A stretch of DNA of 64,000 bases from Aplectana chamaeleonis (taxonomy: Eukaryota > Nematoda > Chromadorea > Rhabditida > Cosmocercidae). Shown in pieces: positions 33,801 through 45,800 of this stretch (the stretch's first letter is position 1; the number at the start of each line of letters is the position of its first letter). The notes under the pieces are model-generated. The model did not search any database and was not told the origin of the DNA. It worked only from the letters and a program-made list of their open reading frames with translations. The stretch lies in the NCBI GenBank assembly GCA_029168955.1, contig JAPDOI010000212.1, forward strand, positions 854,001 to 918,000, given 5' to 3'. The position numbers and the translations under genes were made by a program.

Positions 33801-36800
33801 AAGACTTTCTTCATCACTTGCCAAGCGAGGCGCTCAAAACAGAGTCATGGTTAGAGAGCTGACCCGGTTGCCGCTCATGAACGCTTCTGAGGCCTTTACT
33901 CTCACACAAGTAGAGAAGGCTATCAAAGAAATGCGGAATTCGAAGGCTATCGGACCTGACGGTATCTCCCCAGCCATCCTGAAGAAGCTTCCCACGGAAC
34001 TTCTACCGATGCTTGCAGATATCATTACCACTTCTTTCCGGACCTGCACTCTACCCCAAGCTTGGAAGACAGCCAATGTGATACCGTTGCCAAAGCCAGG
34101 CAAGTCCCAAAGCACGGCGAAAGGCTTTCGACCAATAAGCCTGTTATCGCCCGTCGCTAAATTAGCTGAAAAGTTGATCGTGACGGACCTGGCTGATCAA
34201 AGTGAGCGACAGCAGCATCAGCATGGGTTCAGGAAACTTCACTCTACTACTACTGCTCTATTGGAGATCGTGAGCTCTGCGGTCGATGGGTTCAACATGA
34301 GAAAGCCCCTGAGAACGGTGGCCGTCGCCCTCGACCTGAGCAAAGCGTTTGACTCTGTTAACTTGGGACTGCTGTCCGAGAAACTGCTCAAGTCGTCGCT
34401 ACCATCATGGCAGAAGCGATGGATTGCAGCTTTCACGAAAGGCCGCCGGGCTAAGGTTCTGTTCCAGAATCACGTATCCGATAGCATTCCAATAGCAGCC
34501 GGTGTTCCGCAAGGCGGAGTGTTGTCCCCTGCCCTATTTAGCCTGTATCTTGAGGACATCCCCGAGCCTTCCAATGATGTAAAGATTGTTATGTATGCCG
34601 ACGACATCACCATCATGTGCCAGGACCGTGACCTGCAAATAGCCGCTAACAAGATCAGCGCCTATCTCGTCGAGTTGAAGCTCTTCCTCGATAAAATGAT
34701 GCTCACAGTCTCTGCTGCAAAATCCTCTGTTTCAGTGTTCACAACAAACACCAAGGAACACAGTGCCTATCCAGATGTCAAATGGGATGGTGACCTGTTG
34801 CCAGCAGCCAAATTCCCCAAGCTGCTTGGCCTTATTCTTGATCCGTCACTGAAGTTCCACAAAAACGCGGAACAGAAACAAACAGTCGTCAAGGCTAGGC
34901 TTAATATCTTGAGAGCTCTCGGAGGAACATCATGGGGAAGTAGCCGAGAGACAATATTGAGAACCTACAGAGCAATACTTCAGCCGGCTCTGGAATATGC
35001 GGCACCAGTGTGGCAGCACCTGGTGTCTGACAGCTCCTGGAATAAGCTGCAGCGTGTACAGAATGCTGCGCTTAGAATTGCTACCGGTTGTGCAAGGAGC
35101 TCCCCAATAGAACATCTTCACGCGGAGGCCTGCATATTGCCGGTCAAGGAGCATTGTGAACTCCAGGCACAGCAGATGTATATTAATGTTCTGAGACAAC
35201 CGAATCATCCAACAAAGAGAATCATGAAGCCCATAAGAGAGAGGTCGATTAGGACGCCGTTCGCCGATGCTCCTCGTAAAGTTGATGCACAGAGATGGGC
35301 CGACTCCAACATGGAAAGGCTTCGTCTTCTGCGTGAGGAGCACACCCAGTTTGTTCGAGGATATCTAACGAAGGCGGCTGTGAACCCTATCTTAGGAGCA
35401 GTGCCGCCTCGGGTTTGCGAGTCCGAGTCTCAACTCGGCAGACGAGCCAGATCTGCTCTTGCCTCGCTGCGCTGTGGTCACTCTATACTGCTCATGTCTT
35501 ACGTCAACAAGATCGACAGCAGCCGACCAGACGCATGCCCGCGCTGTGGTGCTCCCGGACACGACACGGCGCACTTGTTCATGTGCCCGAAGAGACCTAC
35601 CTCCTTAACCACAATGGACCTTTGGACGAATCCTGTCAAGGCCGCCCAGTTCCTCAACCTATGACAAAAACCACTTCGAGGCTGCAGAAGAAGAAGAAGA
35701 AGACTACAAGGGAAGTGAAATTGGATCTAGCCGTTAACCATCATGGAATGAGGTTTCCGGATCAAAGTCTGGAGCTGCAAACAACTCTCCGAACCGAGTT
35801 ACGAAGAGGCTTTCTTCTTCTTCTTTGCAGCCACGTCGAGGGTACTGTCATAGGTTGAGGAACTGGGCGACCAATAATGGATTCGTCCATAGGTCCATTG
35901 TGGTCTGCGTGGTTGGTGTCTCCGGACAATTAAACAAATGTGCCGTATCGTGGCCGTGGCATCCACAGTTTGGGCAAACGTCCGATTTGCTACTGTCAAT
36001 CTTGCTAACGTAGGTCATAAGCATAGTAGAGTGACCACGGCGCAGCGATGCCAGGGTGCATCTGGCCCTCCTTCCGAGTTGAGACTCGGTTGTGCAGACC
36101 CGGGGCGGCACCACTCCCAGGATGGGATTTACCGCAGACTTTTCCAGATGACACCGTACGAACTGTGTGTGCTCCTCGGCTGCAGACGGAGTCGTTCTTG
36201 CTGTGAATCGTGCCATCTTTGCAGATTTTATTTGCTTGGAGCATTGGCGAATGGCTTTCTGATGTCTCTCTCCCTGACGGGGTTCAGCACTCTCCATGAG
36301 GGGTGGTTGGGTTGCTTTATGATATTGATGAGAAATCGCTGGGCCTGGAGCTGACAGTGCTCCTTTACTGGTAATAATCGTGTCTCCGCATGCAAGTGCT
36401 CGACTGGGGAGCTTTTTGCACATCCGGTAGCTATACGAAGTGCGGCATTCTTTCTGTACACGCTGCATCTTGGTCCAGGAAGTTTCTGATACCAAGTGCT
36501 GCCACGCCGGTGCAGCGTACTCCAGAGCGGGTTGAAGTATGGCCTTGTATGTCCTGATAATAGTTTCCTTGCTACTGCCCCATGATGTACCGCCCAGGTC
36601 TCTGAGCACATTAAGCTTCGCTTTGACGGCGCCTGCTTCTGCTCGGTGTTCTTATGAAACTTGAGGGATGGATCGAGCACCATACTGAGCAGTTTGGGAA
36701 AACGAGCAACAGGTAATCGATCTCCGTCCCACTCGATATGCGGGTGGGCGCTGTGCTCTGATGGATCCGCTGTGAATACGGATACCGACGATTTGGATGC

Positions 36801-39800
36801 AGAGATCGTCAGCATTTTGCGGTCGAAAAAGCTTTTCAGTGTGACCAGGTATTCATTGATCTTGGAGGCGGCCCCATTTATATCCCGATCCCGACACATT
36901 ATTGTCATATCATCGGCATAGGCGACCACCTTGATATCCTGGGGAGGGGCGGGCATGTCTTCGAGGCACAGACTGAAGAGGGCAGGCGATAAAACGCCGC
37001 ACTGCGGGACTCTAGCTGCAATAGGAATACTATTCGAAACGTGGTTCTGGAGCATAACTCTAGCTCGTCTTCCCTTAGTGAATGCCGCTATCCAGCGCTT
37101 TTGCCACGGCGGTATTGAAGAATCCAGTAAGTTGCTTGACAGAACTCCATGGTTTACTGTGTCGAATGCCTTGGTGAGATATAAGGCAACAGCCAACAGC
37201 CTGTAGCTTCTGGGCATTGAACCCATCGATGGCAAAGCTTGTAATTTCCAGCAGAGCTGTCGTGGTGGAATGCAGTTTTCTGAATCCACGCTGAATCACT
37301 TGCTTCTCCATGTGCTCCGCCAAGTCCTTTACGATTAGTTTTTCGGCTACCTTTGCGAACGAGGACAGCAAGCTAATGGGTCTGTATACCTTGACTGAAG
37401 CCTGAGGTTTACCCCGGCTTGGGCAGCGGCACAACGTTAGCTGCCTTCCAATTCTGTGGGATGGTGCACGATCTGAACGAGGTGTTTATCAAATCAGTTA
37501 GAAGCGGAAGGATTTCATTCGGTATCTTCTTCAAGACAGCAGGACATATCCCGTCTGGACCAACCGCTTTTGAATTCCGCATGTTCTTTATAACCTTCTC
37601 AACTTGCGTCGAAGTGAACGCTTCGGCCGGCTCATAAGCGGGAGGCGGCACAGCTCTCGTACAGTCACTCTATTCTGCGGACCACGCTTTGCACTGGTGA
37701 TGAAAAAACTTCTCCCGAGCGCATAAGCGGCTTCTTTTCCTGATTTGGATACACCATTGTTGAATTCGATTGCGGAGACCGTATCAGGCGAGCTCTTACC
37801 CGAGAGCTTCCGTAATACCTTCCAGGTAGCTGCACTGTCCGTCTTGAAATCCAACTGCCCGGTGAACTTTTCACACTATTCTTTCTTGTGCCTGTCTAAA
37901 TCCTTTCTGATCTCATCGTCAAGTTCAGCAACGAGGGGTCTAGATGGTTGACCGCTCTCCTGGCATCTCTTGTCCTGATCTTATCGAGGATCTCCTTTGT
38001 GACATTTGGATAGAAAGTCTTGACGCGGCCGACAGGGATAGCCGCTTTCATGGCTCTGCGGATCGCGTCAGATAAATGACACTCTTTCTGGTGCACGTCG
38101 CCATTCCACGGGTAATTTGCCGACAGGCGAAGCGGAACTTCACTGAACAGGCTCCAGTCTGCTCGGCCTAAATGGAGATAAGAAGGTTGACGAACACCAG
38201 AATAGGTAGCGAGAGAGTTGGAGAGATCGATATGGATAAAGACGGGGATATGGTCACTTGGCAAAGTGGTTGAGTTGGACCATGAGCAAGAGTTAGAGAG
38301 GTTGGACGAGACAAGAGATATGTCTGGGCTGGAAGATCGGCCGTTGGTAGGGAGGTGAATGGGCTGATCATCGTTTAAGATGACCAGGTTACACTCCTCT
38401 GCCCATTCCTTGACGTCATTTCCTCTAGCGTCAGAATCAAGTGACGAGCAAAAGGTGTGAGCATTAAAATCGCCCGCGAAGACAACCAAGGATGATAGGG
38501 AGCAGTCGTTTAGCTGCTTAAGTAGAGGAACAGGATTGTAAGATGGGGGCATGAGTAGTGGGTAGAATATATGTGTTGAAAAGAGAAAGAGGTGTTAAGA
38601 GGGAGATGAATTGGAAGGTACTCTAGAGTACCGTCCGGGGGGTGTTGGGTATGAGGTGGGAGGGGAGAGAAGATAAAACAAAGGTTGAAACTCCTCCGCC
38701 AAGATTTGACCTTGGAGCATGTTAAGAAGTATAACCTGGGATATTGGGATGATGATTTGTAGGGGATGGAGAGAGCTTGGTTTCTTGAACCATGATCACG
38801 TCTGGATGGTAAGTACGTGCGAAGAGTGAGAGAGCTCAGAAAGATTACCACGAAGGCCGTTGAGGTTGATATGTACAATGGAAAGGGGGCGATTTGAGGA
38901 AGAGGAATCGGAGTTGGTAGGTGAAGAGCATAAGACACAGCGAAAAGCAGAGTTATGATGCCTCACAGAGCTGAGACCCGAACAGGAGAGATGCACCCAC
39001 CTTTGGCATCCAAAGCATTGGACGCTGGTATGTCTCCAGTATAGTTGTACACGAACGAAATTTTTTTCGTTTGTTTTCGTTCGATTGAAATTTCGTCAAA
39101 CGAAATTTTTTCAAATTTCGTTCGTTCGGAATTTTTTCGAACAAATTTCGAAATTTCCGACAAATTTCGAAAAAAATACGAAATTTATAAAAAAACAAAA
39201 TTTCGAAAGTTTTCCGAAATTCATTTGTTCGAAAACATTTCGAACGAAAAAATTTCGATTTTTGTTCGTTCGACTTTTTTTTCGAAATTGTACAACTATA
39301 CTCTCCAGGTAACATCCTTGCCGCACGTGGCGCATAGGTACTTCTGAGCGGGTCCAGGATTCCTCTCCACGCCGGCCCTTAGCAGGAGAATCCGAAGGAG
39401 AGACGCGACCGGACAGCACCTCTCCCATGACAAAAACCCTCTTCGTGGAGGGGGTGACGTCGGTTTGCACAGAGGTGTTCTTCTTTCCTCCACACTGCCA
39501 CGGCACGAACGTACGACATCTCGGCAGCTTTCTCAATGGGTTCAGGTCATTCACAAATTTATGGGGCAAAATGTGACATTCGTTGGTTTACAAAACGATG
39601 CGACAGATTCGCCTCGAAGCTCTTTTGTAGAGGTTGTTTGGGGTGCTCATCACGAATCTGATACCCGTTTTTTGTTAGAGAACAGTGGGTATACTATAGT
39701 TTTTGATAAAAGTCTCAGATCTAGCTGGAAACTTCTCATCACCGTTACATTTTGCCATGACCGACCGCTCCGCTGCTTGCTACGCTCGGACTCATTCGAA

Positions 39801-42800
39801 CGAGATTGGCTTTATGTTGTTTAGACGAGAAACCGTTTCTTCGTTTGTTTGGTGCTATCGCAAACGACGGGCGCACTATCCGGCCACTCCTTTTTTCCCG
39901 CGCACCAATATTTTGAATACGGAGAGACCAATGAAACGGATTTTGCAACGTTTCTTTTGTTTCGCGCATTTTGGAACATTACGTTTTGTTTTGCCCATCA
40001 TTTGCACATTACGTTTCGTACTTCCATGATTTTGCGGCGATTCCCCAGTTTTCTTTTGGTAATCAGCGAACATATAGGCTGTAGATGAGCGAAATTTCCC
40101 TAGTTCCTATGCTTGCGGTGTGGAGCAGGGGTTAGAAACAACGAGAGAGCGAAGATCGAGCGGAGGCAGCAGCATCGCACGCGTCATTAGTTATGGGACT
40201 TTCGATTTTTACAATGGATACAGGGTCAAGCGGGGCGTTGCGTAATTTTCAAAAACCGGAGCGACCCCCCTCACCATCAAAATTTTTGTCCGAAATCCAA
40301 AATTTTTGCGATCCCCCCCCACGAGGCGCGATTTCTGTGCAGTTTATTCATATTTGATTACTTAAACTGTCAGATGCCAAAAATTCGTTCAGTAGTCGGT
40401 TCTATGAGGGAAGGAGGGGGCACTATGTAGCGGTGTGCTTGGCCACGCCCACTTTACCGTGCCGCGCTAAATTTGAGCACCTACCTGGGGTTTTTCCTCC
40501 CCCTGCCAAAATTAGGAGAGTCATTGCGGCACGGAAAAATGGGCGTGGCCAAGCGCGATACAGCAGTGCCCCCCCCCAATCCCACATACCACACAAGCGT
40601 CTGAAACCTGAGCAATGCTACAATCCGTACCTTTGGTGACCAAAATATCCAGAATTTTTGCGTTATCTTCACCAAATTTTGATTTTTGTACCGAAATTTT
40701 CGCGACCCCCCTAACCTTCAATTTCAAAACAAAAATTTTGCGACCCCCCTCCACCCCGTTGCGAAATTTCGCAACCTCGCCTGACTCTCAATGGATATGC
40801 ATTATCCTTCACATTCATTAGCAGTAACAGGTATTCAACTGGGTACTTTGTAGAAATCAGCTCCCACAACTCGTGCGCGGAAAAGTGGGTGTGGTCAAGC
40901 CCCCATCCCCACTTGCGATAGCACCTATAAGTGATCAGTGTTTTCCAGGATCCCAAGGATACTCCTCCAAAGCCGATCATTGAGACTAAAGCAGAGAAAA
41001 AAGAAAGACGACGACGGGAGAAGGATGAACTTCTGGCGTACAAGGTGAGAGGATAGGTTCAGCAATTATCGCTCCAGCCGCGGAGCGGCTGGAGAGGTTT
41101 GGTTTTGCCCAGGACTTGTGATCATTTAGAATTTTGTAAAGTAGTTCATAAAAAATGTAAAACGAATTTTCTAGAGATTTCCTTCTGGATATAAGTGAGA
41201 GAGTCCAGAAGACACCCGCTGACAAAATTTGAGCCAAATCGGTTCAAAATAACAAAGTGAGATCGGCGAAAGCTTAGCAAAAATTCGTGTTGTGTGCGTT
41301 TTTTTTTCTTCTTCCTGGTTACTCGTTCCTGGTTCCTGGCGTTGCGCACTCTATTAGTAGCCATTGCCAGTGGTCGCAGACGATCAGTTGAGCAGGCAGG
41401 TAAGGCTCCGTCCATAGCAGACGACCAGCGGCAAAGAATCAAGGTGTCCGGCTGCAGTGGTCGCTGGGGAGTCAGATCAATAATGAATGCTGAAGATGCA
41501 AACCCCCAGCGTCATATTACGGTCACTTGACGCTAGGACGTCTGCTATGGACGGAGCCTAAGTGGGTACGTAGGCAAGCTGGTGAGAAATCGATTTGTAG
41601 GTGGGTGGGCCTTCAGATGACGTCACCGGAACGGCACGGAGAGATTCTGGGCAACAGATGACGTCATCAGGACGTGGAAAGTGGGTAAGGATCCAGAAGG
41701 CGCCAGCAGGACATCGGGGAAAGTTCATAGGGCGTCTGATGAAGTCATCAGGATGTCGTGGAAAGTACATAGGGCATCTGATAACTTCATGACGACGTCG
41801 TGCCAAGTACATAGGAAACTCTGATGACGGCAATTCGACGTCATGCAAAGTTTATAGGGAATATTCCCGCATTCTGCTCTTAAAATCCCGGTAGTGTCTT
41901 CTATATAATAACTCAGTACTACCGGTACACAGTATAACACTGTCAGTACTCTATCGAATTCCGCTGCGTAAGGGCAGTATTCCATTTTAATGGCACGCAT
42001 CCAATTGAGATGGGAACCCATGCAATAATCTCTACTCCCTGCTATGAGCTCGAGTATGCATTATCCGTAATTCGGATAAAGAGAACAATTTCTGATTGAC
42101 AGTATTCTAGATTCAAAACATATTAAGTATTCGAATCAAAAGAACAGGAACAACAACTGCTAATGAACATTCCAACATCGTTCGAGCATGATCATCACAG
42201 TAAGGATTTCTCACTGGTTCACCAGCTAGATATCGTGCAGCGTCAGTTTCGTGGTGCTCGAAGTCACACTTTCACACAACTTTTAGATTTTTCTTCGATA
42301 GAAGTAACTTTGGCGTATGATGTCCATTATCCTCGGAATTCTCCCAGCACGGTTTCTTCGCTCGATCCTGCAATACACATGAATAGTAGGAACATAAAAG
42401 CAATAAATAGCGTAGCATCAAAATGAATTAGAGTGAAAACCTACGCCATCAGGAAGCCTACTTCACCACAGGCCGGTCATTTGCGTCCTATTCAGAGCGG
42501 AAGACCCATCTGAGCGTATCGTGGTCGGCGGCTAGATGTCGCTAGTGCCTACATACGTACTACATGCCTGTATAGCTTCGTTGAATGGAGCCGGGTAATT
42601 CACCAACCTTCACCTCTGGGCAGGTGAATGGGGTAAGCTTCTCCACTATGAAAAACGTTAACGTCCTGGGCAAAGCCCCGAGAAGAAATCAAAGTGACCC
42701 GTCATTCATGCGCGTCATTTTCATGCATGCAATAAATAAAAAGTCATTTTCAAGATGGGATTGGTGTTATTACCGGTTTTTCGTTCATAGACTTTTTACC

Positions 42801-45800
42801 CTTGGAAATAGACTTTCGGAGAAGGTTGTTTTTGGAATCCTCATGAAATTCTGCATCGAATAGTGTTCTCAGGTTCAAAAATACCTCCCTGATCTTCGAG
42901 CCGATTTCAGTTTATAAAATGCATTTCTACCGTCTGAATCTATCGGTTTTTCGTCCATAACTTTCCTACATTTGATGATGGATTCTTGATGAAGGTTGTC
43001 CCCGAATCTTCTTAAAATTCTGCGTCGAAGTGTTTTCTGTTTGGAAAAGTATTTTTCCGATCCCTCCGCCTAATTAGTTTTATGAAAGACTTTTTTTGCT
43101 TATAACTCTCACGTTAGAGATAGGATCGCGGTGAAGGTTGTTTCTGGAATCTCTGTGAAATTCTGCATCCAATGATATATTGGTTTCCTAACTTCATTTG
43201 CTCCATAAGTCAGCCAAGTCGGTGGAGCCGAGCTTCATGGTTATCGCTTGGTTTGTTTTTTCAAGGTTTGGTTTTGCCCAGGCCTTGTGAGCCCTTAGAA
43301 CTTTGTAAAGTAGTTAATAAAACCTGTAAAACAAATTTTCTAGAGATTTCCACCTAGATATAAGTGAGATGGTTCAAGAGACACCTACTGATAACATTGG
43401 AGCCAAACCAATTCAAAAATAGCAAAGTTAGATCCGCGGATGCTTAGCAAAATTTGGTGTTGTTCGTGTGACGGATAACGGTTTCGGGTTGACTGGTTCG
43501 GCGTTCGTAACGCTCCCTCAGTAATGGCCACTCCCAATGGTCGTAGGCGATCAGGGGCGGCATGCACGTACGTTTTCGGCGGGGTTGTGTAAGGTTGGGG
43601 CAGCGTAACACCGCTATCGGCATGCAAGAATGCGCGCTCTCTCTGTCTTTTTAGACGATTTCTTCGAATAATCGGTATTTATTTTGAACCTTGTCTGCTA
43701 TAATTTTTCTAGGTCCACCTTACCACAACTGCATGTGATCGTAGCCTATATGATATCGAAGAAGACCCTTTTCGAAGCTCTCACACTTTTAATGTAGCAA
43801 ACTGTATAAGCATTTTGGAAGGTTTTAAGAAAATGGAGCATTTTTTTTAAATATTATTCTATTGCTTCACATCAAGGTTTTCCTTACTATGTGTGGCACG
43901 CAGCTTTTTTAAAAGGGTCGACAGTGCATCAGGATAACTTTTCAACAGTGGTGCTCAAAACATTGTTCCTTATGCTGTTTAAGCTGACAAAGTGGATGTT
44001 ACGTAACTCTACATCACCCGCCTCCGTCGGGGGCGCGCGCTCGCGTTGCGGCGTAGCATTGGAGCGCTTTTTCTCACAACCCACTGCACTTCCTCGCTCA
44101 TACACTATTCAAGCTAGGTGAATTGCGATATTTAGTGTATGTTAGGGTTACATTAGCCTCCAAGAGGCTCGGATAACTGTAGTGTGAGGAAAAACGTCAC
44201 TCAAAAACGCGGTTCTCGCAAAAATTCTAAGAAAAGGGAATTGGTGGAACTTCAAGTGGATTCGGTATACTAATTGCAACACATGTGTTCTTTCACAGAT
44301 TGTGCACTGCAAGATGAATGCATAAGAAGTCGGTGCTCTAATATCCATCTGTCAGTTGTCGTCTGACAACATCGTTTCCAAATTTTTCAGAGTAATCTAC
44401 GAGCCAGAAGGAATATTCTACAATATAGAAGTGTAAAACACAAAGAATTCGGTTTTTTGTGAGTCATACGGCACTGGACGGTCTAGCTCTGTCACTGGGT
44501 GACCTGCGCCTCATCTCCTGTAATTGCTCATCTAGGTCCTTGACTTTGCCAGGCTTCACTCAGTTTTTCTTCAGTTTTTCTCGCTGAATATATTCTATAT
44601 CTTCCATTACCGTACAGGAGCAAAACTATTCCCTATTTGCACTTACAGTATATAGCTTCACCATCTGAAGACGTGGCTTTGCTCCAATGTTTGTCAATTC
44701 CGGACGAGGTGCCAGCTGAACCTCTTGCCTTGCAGACCTAGCCATGGCTGCAGTGAGTTTCATTTGTTTGAGGAGCTCGTTCAGCTTCTCAAAAGCTTCG
44801 TCAGTGTTCTCTCTAGCCACTGCCTTTGCCGTAACTTCAACTTCTGCGTAATTCTGAAATACTCACAATTAGCGTTTCTAAAATATTTTTTTTACCTTTG
44901 TCGAAAGTTTTCGAAAAAAAAAGAAAATTCTTTACATACGCTTGCGATTGCGTGTAGAGCCTGATAACAGAGCTCCCTTGTCTTCTGGGCCAGGGTTAAG
45001 CAGGCCGTTGCGACCGGCGGCCAAAATTTTACGACCCCCCCTAATGATCAAAATTTTGACCACCTCCCCTCTAGGATGAAAAAATTAACTATTGCATTGC
45101 TGCACATTTAGAGCCGTTTTATTCTTTAAAAACCTCCATTTGAGGTTTTTAAGATGGATTAAGAATGAAAATGTGAATTTACTTACTACTGACTTTCTAC
45201 GCGACTTACTACCCCAACCTTTTCGAATGGTTTGGAGAAAAACCCTAATTTTCCCAAAACATTTACGAGCCACCCCAATTTTTTTCAAAAAAAAATTCCT
45301 ATATTTTTACGACCCCTGTTGCGACCGGTCGCAACCCTGCTGAAACCTGTTCTGGGCTGAAGTTGCTTCCTCTTGATCGTTGAGCTGTGCAGCTGCTCCT
45401 TGCCGCTCTATTTTCGTCTCAGGGCCCTCCCCTTCCAACTGCACCTCTTGAGCCGATGTGCCAGCAGGGATGCATTCGAAGCCAACATTGCCATACGTTT
45501 TAACTGCATGTCTGTGGATGCAGGCGATTCCAGTCCTGTTGTCCAGGCAGGTGCATGTCCACCCATAGGGACATACATCGCAAAGGCGGCAATGGACGTT
45601 ACTCTGAAAGAATTTTATTATAGTCCTGTGGACGACCGCAAGCTCCATCTTCTGTGTGCCTCTCTTGTCAATGAACGGCTAGTCCCTCTTGACTTCCTTG
45701 TTTCTCACCACAGACAGGACATGTGATTTGCGACTTCGCGAAATTCCGTTCCTCCTTCAGTTCATTGCAGTGGTCCTCGGAGAAGTGATGAACATTCTTC

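Larger units (their letters stand above)
32252..35701 (+). mobile_element. Full-length PHD/2A-motif LINE (copy A2)
   Basis: The element is flanked by a perfect 12-bp target-site duplication GACTACAAGGGA (32240-32251 and 35702-35713), and it ends in a GAA/AAG repeat tail. At 3,450 bp it appears full length. It lies in U1-70K intron 1 in the sense orientation, with copy A3 tail to tail downstream. Confidence 0.95.
35812..39531 (-). mobile_element. PHD/2A-motif LINE, minus strand (copy A3)
   Basis: The 3' tail (CTTCTTCTTCTTC on the plus strand) is at about 35812-35826. The 5' end, recognised by GCTGCCGAGATGTCGTACG as in copies A2 and A4, is at about 39531. It carries several frameshifts and a 262-bp insertion at 39040-39301. 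With A2 it forms a large inverted repeat in intron 1. Confidence 0.9.

Noticed and set aside
39045..39347. Lys/Phe-rich frames in the TTCG insertion
   Set aside because: Low-complexity translation of an inserted non-coding element.
45668..45670. Selenocysteine reading of the TGA in the zinc finger
   Set aside because: The gene has other lesions and no SECIS-like evidence; a nonsense change in a dead copy is simpler.
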